In this document: positions 1 to 7,314 of the stretch, piece after piece
Numbering within the stretch: position 1 is the first letter of the stretch
Layout: every line of letters begins with the position of its first letter
DNA from: Holophaga foetida DSM 6591
GTDB lineage: Bacteria; Acidobacteriota; Holophagae; Holophagales; Holophagaceae
Assembly (NCBI RefSeq): GCF_000242615.2
Contig: NZ_KI912268.1
Span: 3,035,271-3,099,270 of the forward strand
Direction of reading: 5' to 3'
DNA: 64,000 nucleotides
Translations under genes and position numbers: made by a program
The notes under the pieces: model-generated
Database searches by the model: none
The model's input: the letters and a program-made list of their open reading frames with translations, nothing else
Told to the model about the DNA's origin: nothing

Positions 1-3000
1 GCCTGGAAGCCCAGGGGACGGCCTCCCAGGCCAAACTGGAGCGGCTTGAGGTGGAGGCTCCTGAGGGGAAGGCCGAAGCCGAGGGTGAATGGCGACGTGA
101 GAGTGGGACCGATCTGCGGGTGAAGGCCGAGGGGGTGGGGCTGGCGCCCCTGGTGCCCCTGACCAGGTTCGAGAGTCTGCGGCAGGCCCAGGCGAGCCTT
201 CAGGGGGAGCTCCATCTCCCCGGATCTCCCTGGTCCCTGCCCCGCCTGGACCAGGTGCGCGCAACCTTCCAGGGTTCTGTCACACGCCAGGGGCGGCCTG
301 TCGGGAAGGTGGATCTGGCCCTGGATCAGGGCAACCTGCGCCTGGATGATCTGGCGTTGGACCTGGAGGATATTCGCCTTGCCGGGAGTGCCACGGCAAG
401 ACTCGGGCCCAAGGGGCTCATGGGCCTCAGCGCCGCCGGGGAGGTTCAGACCGACGCGGCCCAGGTGGCCCGGAACCTCTCTGCCTGGAAGCTGGTGGAC
501 CTGGACATGGCTGGGGCCGTCAAGGCAAGGGCTGAGGTCTCCTGGAGCCCCGGCACCGGTCTGGATCTCGCCGGTCACGTCGATGTAGAGAGCCCGCGCT
601 GGCACGGTGCCAGGGTGGATCGTCTCTCCACCGAGGTGTCCATCCGTGGGAGTGAACTGCGGCTCGATGGGATCTCCTTGGCCAAGGGGGAGGGCCGGGG
701 CGGGGGTGAGCTCTGGCTCACCTGGGCCGACCTGCCCGAGGGCAGTTCCCAGATCGATATGTGCTACTGGGCCGACCGCCTTCCGGTGAGGGAGGGGCTC
801 CTGGCCGGAGATGTGGATTCCGTGCGGGTGGATGGTACCGGATCCGGATGGGCGAGGCTCCACGGCCCTTTCCGCAGCATCCTTATGGAAGGGCAGGCCC
901 AGGCCGTGAAGGCCGAGGTCTACGGCCTGTCGATCCCTGCGGTTTCGGCCCAATTCCGTATGGACATTGCTAGCGGCCGCTTTGAGATCCGGGATCTTCG
1001 GGTGGCGGAAGGCCTCGATGCCCTCGGGCAGGACGAGGCGCCCCCCAGGGGACTTCTGGCTCTCCAGGGGTGGCTGGACATGGATCTGGAGCGTCTCCGC
1101 TGGCATGGAGCCCTGAAGGGACCTGTGGACTCCAAAGTGTTGGGCCTGAGCGGTGCTCGCTTCCTGGGTCAAATGGATGCCAAGCTGGAGGGACCCATGG
1201 TGAGCCCCATGGGACCCGTCGCGGTCCCGAGCCTCACGGTTTCCCTGACCCGAGGGCGGGCCTTCCTGGGAACCCAGAGTCTGGAAGGACTGGAAGGGGG
1301 CGTGGAGCTCGCCGAGGGAGCACTCCTCGGCTGGTTCGGCATGGAGGGGAAGGCCGGGCCCTTCGCGCGGGTGCACGCCTTCGGTTCCGGGGAGAACCTG
1401 ATCGGCGCCGTTGATCTCCAGGTCAACGCCGAGACCGCGGATACCCCCCACCTTGCTGCGCGCTTGACCCGGGATGCCCTGAAGGATGCTCGGGTGGACC
1501 TTAAGGCAGAGGGGGCCTGGGACCGGGACGGTCTCCATTGGAAGGGGCGCCTGGACCGTTTCGAGGGGCATTTCGAAGGGCTGGATCTGGTGCAGACCCA
1601 GCCCTCCCGCCTTGCGGGTGACGGGGAGGGCCTGGGCTTGGATCTCGCCCTCAAGGGCTTCCCCGTGGATCCACAGGGGCGCCCCCTGGCTACCGGCGGA
1701 GCAGAAGTTCAACTCTCCGGCTGGGCTCCCTTCCTGAAGGAGAATCCCCTCAAGCTCAGCCTGGGGGGCAGTGCGGATCTCACGGACCTCAAGGTGCTGC
1801 TGGATCGCATCTTTCAGCCAAGTCCGTACAGCCTGCTGGCAGACCTGAAACCTTCTGGGAATGCCCAGTTTGCCCTGACCCTCAACGGCACCTACACGGA
1901 CCCCATGCTGGATGGCCACCTGGGGCTCAAGGGGGGGCGCCTCCACGTCCGGACTTATCCCCAGAGCATCGAGAACGTGGATTTCACCGTGCGTTTCAAG
2001 GGCCGGGAGATTTGGATGTCAGCCGAAGAGCCCCTCCGGGGGACCCTGGCCCAGGGTGATCTCAAGGCCTGGGGCAAGGCCACTTGGCAGATGGGAGGGC
2101 TTTCGGACTACGCTCTGGATGCCCGATTGGAGGGCTTCCAGTTCCGGGACATCCCCGAGGGCTTCGAACTCCAGGGGAGCCTGGAGGCCGCCCTGAAGGG
2201 CAATGATAGGGAGGGCGGTCGCCTGAAGGGGAGACTCTGGGCCAAACACATGCTCTACCGCGCTGACCTGGATCTCACGGATCTGATCCTCTCGGGCGCT
2301 CTGGGGAGCACCAGTACGGGGCTGGGTCTGGATCCAGACGATCCCCTGGCTCGCATCGACCTGGACCTGGACCTGATCCTGGAGGAGCCCTGGCAGTTCG
2401 AGACCAACCTCCTGAAGCTCCAGGGGCGTCCCGTGGGGAGCTTCAAGGTTCTGGGCACCGCTGCCCGCCCTGGCCTCCGGGGGAAGATGGACTTCCTGCC
2501 GGGAGGCCGCCTCACCAACTTGCTCCCGGCTGGGGATATCGTGCTGGAAAGGGGTTCCATCGACTTCACGGACCCGAGGGTCTTCAACCCGGTGTTGAAC
2601 CTCCAGGGGCGGGTGGATGTGTCGCCCTATGTGGTGAACCTGTCCATCAACGGCAGCCTCAACCAGCTCAGCATGAACCCTACCTCCACGCCCTCCCTGC
2701 GGCAGGATGAGATCGTGGCCATTCTCATCGACCCCTCCACCGCCTCCACCATCGGCACCGCCACCGGGCCTTCGTCCCAGAGTGTCATGAGCTATGGCCT
2801 GGCCAGCACCACCTCTGGGCTTCTGAGCTCCCTCACCATCGCCAGCTTCCAGGAACGGGTGCGCAAGATCTTCAGCCTGGATCGGGTCAACGTCTCCCTG
2901 CGGCCCAGCTCCACCGGCACTGCTGAGACCAGTGTGACCCTGGGGAAGAGCCTCGAGGCCCTGGGAGGTGCTCCCATCCTCCTCAACTACCGCAAATCCG

Positions 3001-3134
3001 GCAATGATGTAACCACCAGTGGCCAAATGGAGTGGCGCCTGGGCAACCTAGTGCTTCAGCTCGGTGCCAGCTCAAGCAGCACCAATGGCCTCAGTCCGTC
3101 CGGCGAGATCCGGCACACCTGGAGTCCGAGGTGA
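1..3134 (+). CDS. tamB: TamB-like translocation/assembly module protein, 5' truncated by window edge
   Basis: This is the C-terminal part (at least 1040 residues) of a very large beta-rich protein of the TamB/DUF490 family. Such proteins span the periplasm and help move or insert outer-membrane components such as lipids and beta-barrel proteins. The reading frame is open to the left edge, so the true start lies outside; an internal GTG at 51 is not the start. The body is made of repeating short amphipathic strands rich in L-x-G-x-L patterns, as in bridge-like lipid transport proteins. The last 350 residues carry the family's conserved end, including LLPAGDIVLERGSIDF and PSLRQDEIVAILI, followed by a glycine/serine-rich strand segment ending in HTWSPR. 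An Omp85/TamA partner would be expected upstream but is not visible. Confidence 0.9.
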   Translation, partial: LEAQGTASQAKLERLEVEAPEGKAEAEGEWRRESGTDLRVKAEGVGLAPLVPLTRFESLRQAQASLQGELHLPGSPWSLPRLDQVRATFQGSVTRQGRPVGKVDLALDQGNLRLDDLALDLEDIRLAGSATARLGPKGLMGLSAAGEVQTDAAQVARNLSAWKLVDLDMAGAVKARAEVSWSPGTGLDLAGHVDVESPRWHGARVDRLSTEVSIRGSELRLDGISLAKGEGRGGGELWLTWADLPEGSSQIDMCYWADRLPVREGLLAGDVDSVRVDGTGSGWARLHGPFRSILMEGQAQAVKAEVYGLSIPAVSAQFRMDIASGRFEIRDLRVAEGLDALGQDEAPPRGLLALQGWLDMDLERLRWHGALKGPVDSKVLGLSGARFLGQMDAKLEGPMVSPMGPVAVPSLTVSLTRGRAFLGTQSLEGLEGGVELAEGALLGWFGMEGKAGPFARVHAFGSGENLIGAVDLQVNAETADTPHLAARLTRDALKDARVDLKAEGAWDRDGLHWKGRLDRFEGHFEGLDLVQTQPSRLAGDGEGLGLDLALKGFPVDPQGRPLATGGAEVQLSGWAPFLKENPLKLSLGGSADLTDLKVLLDRIFQPSPYSLLADLKPSGNAQFALTLNGTYTDPMLDGHLGLKGGRLHVRTYPQSIENVDFTVRFKGREIWMSAEEPLRGTLAQGDLKAWGKATWQMGGLSDYALDARLEGFQFRDIPEGFELQGSLEAALKGNDREGGRLKGRLWAKHMLYRADLDLTDLILSGALGSTSTGLGLDPDDPLARIDLDLDLILEEPWQFETNLLKLQGRPVGSFKVLGTAARPGLRGKMDFLPGGRLTNLLPAGDIVLERGSIDFTDPRVFNPVLNLQGRVDVSPYVVNLSINGSLNQLSMNPTSTPSLRQDEIVAILIDPSTASTIGTATGPSSQSVMSYGLASTTSGLLSSLTIASFQERVRKIFSLDRVNVSLRPSSTGTAETSVTLGKSLEALGGAPILLNYRKSGNDVTTSGQMEWRLGNLVLQLGASSSSTNGLSPSGEIRHTWSPR

Positions 3135-3157
3135 GGTTGAAGGGAAAGATCCAACAC

Positions 3158-3194
3158 AGAGGGCACAGAGGATAAAAAGAGAGGGCACAGAGGA
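3158..3194. repeat. Two-copy short direct repeat between tamB and the next gene
   Basis: The 15-mer AGAGGGCACAGAGGA occurs at 3158-3172 and again at 3180-3194 (22-bp period), separated by an A-rich linker. It lies in the 132-bp gap after tamB. Purine-rich 'cacagag' intergenic repeats of this kind recur in many bacterial genomes. The function is unknown. Confidence 0.6.
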
Positions 3195-3266
3195 AAGAAA
3201 ACCCGGGTATCGGGTTCCTGTGATGCCTCAACTGACCGATGCGCCGATCCAGACAAGCGAGACCCT

Positions 3267-3683
3267 ATGGCCCAACCCAGCCCCAAACTTCAACAGATCG
3301 CCAAGGACTTCCAGCAGATCGCCACCATGGCGGGCTTCCTGAACAGCGCCTTTGATGCCCCCCAGTTGCGGCTTCTCTTCACCCTCTATGCCCGGGTGAC
3401 GGTGAGGGACGAGGTTGAGGGGCAGGCCATCCTCCCCCAGCTCCAGACCTGGTGCGACCGATTGAGCGTGAACCTGCGGGAGGCCAGTTCCAGTGCCGTA
3501 CTCCCTCCCCAGGTCAACTATGCCCCGCCCCAGCTCCTGCCCAATGGCGAGGCCTGGTACGTGGTGGCCACGATGACCTTCAACACCAAGGTCACGGAGA
3601 ACAGCTACCAGCGGGTCCGCTCGGCGGTCCTGGCCGCCTATCAGGCGGCGGCGGCTCTGCGGGAAAAGGGGCTGCCTGAGTAG
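3267..3683 (+). CDS. Uncharacterised 138-residue protein
   Basis: I do not recognise the family. The 138-residue product has no signal peptide or membrane segment. It starts with a helical stretch (MAQPSPKLQQIAKDF), followed by a mixed region and a strand WYVVATMTFNTK near residues 92-103, then a C-terminal helix rich in alanine. The strand-then-helix ending faintly recalls DUF1517-type proteins, but that is a guess. The ATG at 3267 has only a weak ribosome site (GCGAGA). It stands alone after tamB and converges on the glycosyltransferase gene, with 7 bp between the two stop codons. Codon use matches the neighbours, so it is probably a real gene. Confidence 0.65.
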   Translation: MAQPSPKLQQIAKDFQQIATMAGFLNSAFDAPQLRLLFTLYARVTVRDEVEGQAILPQLQTWCDRLSVNLREASSSAVLPPQVNYAPPQLLPNGEAWYVVATMTFNTKVTENSYQRVRSAVLAAYQAAAALREKGLPE

Positions 3684-3690
3684 GCGCCTT

Positions 3691-4455
3691 CTACTGCACA
3701 GCCCTTCCGCGGAAGTCTGCCTCCCGGTTCCTGGTGAAGATCCTTCGGGCCAAGCTGCGAAGAACCGAGGAGATCTTTCTTTGGTGGGCTGCCCGGATTG
3801 TCCTGATGGCCTCGAACTGGTTCAGTTTCTCGGCGTTCGTCCTGCAGCAGACCGCGTGGTGAAACCAGGCATCGGAGATGACTGGCGGCGCTGCCAATCC
3901 CCAGATGACCTTGTCCGTGTCGATGGTGTCGAACCTGACCTCGTGGGCACCACTTCGCAGGGCCTCGGAGAAGGCCGTCTGGTCAGCAAAAGGCAACTGC
4001 TCCTCGGCGATCCGGCCTGAAATGGATTCAAGCAGCCTGGCCACCTCCTCCGTGCAGCGGATTACGATGAAACCGGCATTGACGGGCGGCACCTCATTTG
4101 ATAATTCTCTCATAAAAAGCAGATCCAGGTTGCGCGCATTCATCAGTTGACCGAGATCCGCTTCGAGGAAGGGCGGAAAGAACTGAATGTCGACGTCGCT
4201 GGAGATGATGAACTTTCCGGGATGGGTCCGGACTTGGCTCAGAACGAAGCGCAACTTCTCCTGGATGGCGAAGTACCACGACGGCGTCTGGAAGCCTTTG
4301 GCGTCGAAGTCCGAGTCATCATAGAACTTCGTGATGATCTGTTCCGCTGGATAGCCGATGTCCTCCAGGGATTTCCTGAAAACGGAGTAGACGTCCCGAT
4401 AGCCTTCGGAACAGACGGAATAGATTGCCAGTGAGGCATTTGACTGCATGTTCAT
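3691..4455 (-). CDS. Putative glycosyltransferase (nucleotide-diphospho-sugar transferase type, DxD motif)
   Basis: The 254-residue protein looks like a GT-A fold sugar transferase of the nucleotide-diphospho-sugar transferase group (PF03407-like). The central SSDVDIQFFPPF (around residues 85-96) gives the DxD metal/sugar-nucleotide motif, and VPPVNAGFIVIR resembles the acceptor-side strand of this group. The tail is basic (RSLARRIFTRNRE), which could hold the protein at the membrane. It is not within a polysaccharide cluster: prs lies upstream on the same strand, across a 137-bp gap that contains a long hairpin. Codon use appears slightly less GC-biased than the flanking genes, so horizontal acquisition is possible. 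The sugar donor and acceptor cannot be told from the sequence. Confidence 0.6.
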   Translation of the reverse strand: MNMQSNASLAIYSVCSEGYRDVYSVFRKSLEDIGYPAEQIITKFYDDSDFDAKGFQTPSWYFAIQEKLRFVLSQVRTHPGKFIISSDVDIQFFPPFLEADLGQLMNARNLDLLFMRELSNEVPPVNAGFIVIRCTEEVARLLESISGRIAEEQLPFADQTAFSEALRSGAHEVRFDTIDTDKVIWGLAAPPVISDAWFHHAVCCRTNAEKLNQFEAIRTIRAAHQRKISSVLRSLARRIFTRNREADFRGRAVQ

Positions 4456-4517
4456 TCCGTGAAGTATGAAAGCTGTCTCTTGATGTTGTCAAAGCGTTGC
4501 GTTGCATGGGCGGCTTG

Positions 4518-4586
4518 CACGGAGACGCAAAGAGCGCGGAGAAAGGCAGGTCTTCTGCTCTTCTCCGCGCCCTTCGCGTCTCCGCG
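4518..4586. repeat. Long imperfect inverted repeat (26-bp arms)
   Basis: Arms 4518-4543 and 4561-4586 pair at 23 of 26 positions. The 17-nt loop contains a further inner stem, GCAG/CTGC. The arms consist of the 'GGAGACGC..AGCGCGGAGAA' type purine motif that recurs as intergenic hairpins in many genomes. It lies directly after the prs stop on the transcribed strand but has no U-tract, so it looks more like a REP-type repeat or mRNA 3' end stabiliser than an intrinsic terminator. Confidence 0.75.
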
Positions 4587-4592
4587 TGAAAC

Positions 4593-5543
4593 CTACGGCT
4601 CCAGGATCTCGCTGATGCTGCGACCCCCGTGGATGCGCAGGATGGCGTCCCCGAAGAGGGCCCCGGTGCTGAGCACCCGGAGGCTGGGGATCAGGGCGCG
4701 CTTCTCGTGGGGGATGGGGATCGTGTCGGAGACCACCAGCTCGTCCAGCTCGGCGCTGCCCAGGGTCTCGTAGGCGCCGCCGGAGAAGACGGCGTGGGTG
4801 ACGCCCACCCGGACGGTCTTGGCGCCGAACTGCCGGAGGATCTTGGCGGCCTCCTTGATGGAGCCGCCGGTGGCGATCTCGTCATCGAAGACGATGGCGT
4901 CCTTGCCCTTCACATCGCCGATCAGGGCCACGCTCTGTGCCTGCTCGGAGTCGTCGAAGCGGCGCTTGTCGATGATGGCCATGGGCAGGGAGAGACGCTT
5001 GGCGAAGGAGCCCGCCAGCTTGGCCGCCCCGGCATCCGTGGCCACTACCACGCTGTTGGAGACATCGGAATTGCGGAAGTGTTGGACCAGAATGGGGTTG
5101 GCCGATAGCTGATCCGCGGGCACCCGGAAAAAGCCCAGGGTCTGGGGGGCATGGAGGGTCATGGTCAGCACCCGATCTGCACCGGCGGTCTGGAGCAGAT
5201 CCGCCATCAAGCGGGAGGTGATGCTAATGCGCGCCTCGTCCTTCTTATCGCTGCGGGCATAGGGGAAGTAGGGCAGTACTGCCGTGATGCGGGCCGCGGA
5301 AGCGAACTTGAGGGCGTCGATCATGATCAGCATTTCCATCAGGTGGTCGCTGACGGGGGGGGTGCTGGTCTGGACCACGAAGACATCCGCCTCGCGGACG
5401 CTCTCTTCGATCTTGACCTTGATGTTTTCGTTGGAGAAACGGGTGATGCGGGTCTTGCCGAGGGGCATTCCGATCCTGGCTGCAATGGATGCCGCCAGCT
5501 CAGGATGGCTGGTGCCTGAAAAGACCTTCATTTCTCCGAACAT
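4593..5543 (-). CDS. prs: Ribose-phosphate pyrophosphokinase
   Basis: Prs makes PRPP from ribose 5-phosphate and ATP for purine, pyrimidine, histidine and NAD synthesis in the cytosol. The product is 316 residues, the normal length, starting at MFGEMKVFSG after a GGGGGAA ribosome site. A longer frame upstream would run into the murA 3' end and is not supported. The N-terminal half has FSNENIKVKI and VFVVQTSTPPVSD, matching the family. The PRPP-binding loop is VFDDEIATGGSI, and the flexible catalytic region reads PYARSDKKDEARISITSRL, where most bacterial enzymes have an ARQDRK signature. It lies 67 bp downstream of murA on the same strand. Confidence 0.95.
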   Translation of the reverse strand: MFGEMKVFSGTSHPELAASIAARIGMPLGKTRITRFSNENIKVKIEESVREADVFVVQTSTPPVSDHLMEMLIMIDALKFASAARITAVLPYFPYARSDKKDEARISITSRLMADLLQTAGADRVLTMTLHAPQTLGFFRVPADQLSANPILVQHFRNSDVSNSVVVATDAGAAKLAGSFAKRLSLPMAIIDKRRFDDSEQAQSVALIGDVKGKDAIVFDDEIATGGSIKEAAKILRQFGAKTVRVGVTHAVFSGGAYETLGSAELDELVVSDTIPIPHEKRALIPSLRVLSTGALFGDAILRIHGGRSISEILEP

Positions 5544-5610
5544 GGTTCCCCCGTCTGTTGAAAAGTTTAAGCGATTCGTATCCCTGGGTGGGATGGGCAA
5601 TGACAGCAGC

Positions 5611-6921
5611 CTAGACTTTGCCGCCTCCAACCCGCTCGATCCGGGCTCCGAGATTGCGCAGCTTGCGCTCGATGCCGGCGTAGCCCCGGTCCAGATGGTA
5701 GATCCGATCGACCTCGGTGCGCCCTTGGCCCACCATTCCGGCGATCACCAGGGCGGCACTGGCGCGAAGGTCCGTGGCCATGACGGTGCATCCCGTGAGG
5801 GGTGCCGGTCCTGCCACGATGGCGGTGCTCCCGTCGATGCGCAGGTTGGCTCCCAATCGCTCCAGTTCCATGGCGTGCTGGAACCGGTTCTCGAAGATGG
5901 TCTCCCGGATCACGCTGATACCCGCGGCCTGCGTCATGACCGCCATGGCCTGGGCCTGGAGGTCCGTGGGGAAGGCGGGGTAGGGTCCGGTGATGATGTC
6001 CTTGGCGTAGAGCTTCTGGCCGCAGTCGCGCTGGATCCGGAGCTGGGTGCCGTTGGGGCCCTCCCGCTCCGTGAAGGCGCAGCCGGAGCGCTCCAGGAGG
6101 TCGATGAGGCTGCGGATGTGATCAGGCACCACCCGCTCCAGGACCACATCCCCGCAGGCGGCGGCCACGGCGCAGAGGAAGGTCCCCGCTTCGATGCGGT
6201 CGGGGATGATGTCGTGTTCGCATCCGTGGAGCACTTCCACGCCGTGGATCGTGAGGACGGGGGAATCGATGCCCTCGATGCTGGCCCCCATGGCCACGAG
6301 GAGCCGGGCCAGGTCCCCGATCTCGGGCTCCTGGGCCGCGTTTCGCAGGATGGTCGTTCCTGAGGCCATGGAAGCGGCCATGAGGACATTCTCCGTGGCC
6401 CCAACACTCACCTTCTCGAAGGTGTGGTCGATGCCCTTGAGGCGCCCGCCCGGCACCTGGGCTTCCACATAGCCATGATCAATCCGGATCTCGGCCCCCA
6501 TGCGCTCCAGGGCCTCCAGGTGCAGGTTCACGGGGCGGGCTCCGATGGCGCACCCTCCGGGCAGGCTCACCGAGGCCCGACCGAAGCGGCCCAGCAGGGG
6601 ACCCAGCACGAAGAATCCGGCTCGCATGGTCTTCAGGAGTTCGTAGGAGGCCTTCAGTTCAGCCGTCTCCAGGCCCTCGGCCTTGAGGACGGCGGAGAAC
6701 TCGAAGCCTTCATCATCAGGCTCGATCTCTGCCTGGCTCCCCATGGACTGGAGCACCTTGATCATGGTGCGGATATCCGAGACGGCGGGCAGGTGGCGAA
6801 GCCTCACGGGTTCCGCCGTCAACAGGGTGGCGGCAATGCAGGGCAGGGCAGCGTTCTTGGCCCCCGATACCGGCACCCTTCCCTTCAGGGGGGTACCACC
6901 TTCAATCACCAACCGATCCAT
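5611..6921 (-). CDS. murA: UDP-N-acetylglucosamine 1-carboxyvinyltransferase
   Basis: MurA transfers enolpyruvate from PEP to UDP-GlcNAc, the first committed step of peptidoglycan synthesis. The 436-residue product starts at MDRLVIEGG, with GGAG five bases upstream. A GTG five codons earlier is possible, but its own ribosome site is only 3 nt away. Key features are the N-terminal VSGAKNAALP (substrate lysine), the catalytic loop LPGGCAIGARPVNLH with cysteine at residue 124 (equivalent to Cys115 of E. coli, hence predicted fosfomycin-sensitive), and DLRASAALVIAGM near the C-terminus. The gene is followed by prs. Upstream is a long intergenic region shared with the divergent LVIVD gene. Confidence 0.96.
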   Translation of the reverse strand: MDRLVIEGGTPLKGRVPVSGAKNAALPCIAATLLTAEPVRLRHLPAVSDIRTMIKVLQSMGSQAEIEPDDEGFEFSAVLKAEGLETAELKASYELLKTMRAGFFVLGPLLGRFGRASVSLPGGCAIGARPVNLHLEALERMGAEIRIDHGYVEAQVPGGRLKGIDHTFEKVSVGATENVLMAASMASGTTILRNAAQEPEIGDLARLLVAMGASIEGIDSPVLTIHGVEVLHGCEHDIIPDRIEAGTFLCAVAAACGDVVLERVVPDHIRSLIDLLERSGCAFTEREGPNGTQLRIQRDCGQKLYAKDIITGPYPAFPTDLQAQAMAVMTQAAGISVIRETIFENRFQHAMELERLGANLRIDGSTAIVAGPAPLTGCTVMATDLRASAALVIAGMVGQGRTEVDRIYHLDRGYAGIERKLRNLGARIERVGGGKV

Positions 6922-7314
6922 TCCGGCTCCGACCACAAACCTCCAGTCTAAAGCCCGGAGGCTTGAAGATCACGCCTTTATCCGTCCATGTTGGGGTGTG
7001 GGCCGAAAAAGGACGCCGACCCCTGAGCGTGGGGTAGCCTTTGCCTGCCTGTCCGGCGGAGCCGCCGCCCTCTGTTCTGTTTGTGATGTCGGTCACGGCG
7101 GGCGTGATTGCTAGTATCTGCGGGGCAGTCGACCCTTATGCCCGGCATCCTGAAAGCGCCTGGGCCTGGGGACGCCTCCAGGGTCATTACGGTGCGACAC
7201 GGGGGGGTCTATTCTGTTCCGAGTCCTTTGCCCGCTTCGACCGGATGCCTTGTCATCAGGGCGTGCTGTTCCCCGTCGCAATCCTTACCAAACAAACCCA
7301 AGGAGGTCCTGCTC
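6922..7314. other. 393-bp intergenic region between divergent murA and LVIVD gene
   Basis: There is no credible coding sequence here. It should hold the murA promoter (reading left) and the promoter of the LVIVD-repeat gene (reading right). Visible elements are a CRP/FNR-like palindrome at 7083-7098, a -10-like TAGTAT at 7113-7118, and a strong ribosome site AAGGAGG at 7300-7306 just before the ATG at 7315. If transcription begins near 7125, the LVIVD mRNA would have a leader of roughly 190 nt. Confidence 0.5.
7083..7098 (+). promoter_or_regulatory. CRP/FNR-family-like palindromic site
   Basis: TGTGA-TGTCGG-TCACG matches the CRP-type consensus TGTGA-N6-TCACA at 9 of 10 defined bases. It lies about 15 bp upstream of a TAGTAT hexamer (7113-7118), in front of the LVIVD gene. 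The spacing puts its centre near -34 if that hexamer is the -10, which is not a classical class II position, so activation or repression cannot be decided. Confidence 0.45.

Noticed and set aside
2019..3026. A 335-codon frame antisense to tamB
   Set aside because: TamB's C-terminal signature on the plus strand is clear; the antisense product has no motif.
5544..5630. A longer N-terminus for prs
   Set aside because: The extra residues overlap the murA 3' end, do not resemble Prs proteins and lack a ribosome site, whereas MFGEMKVFSG has one.
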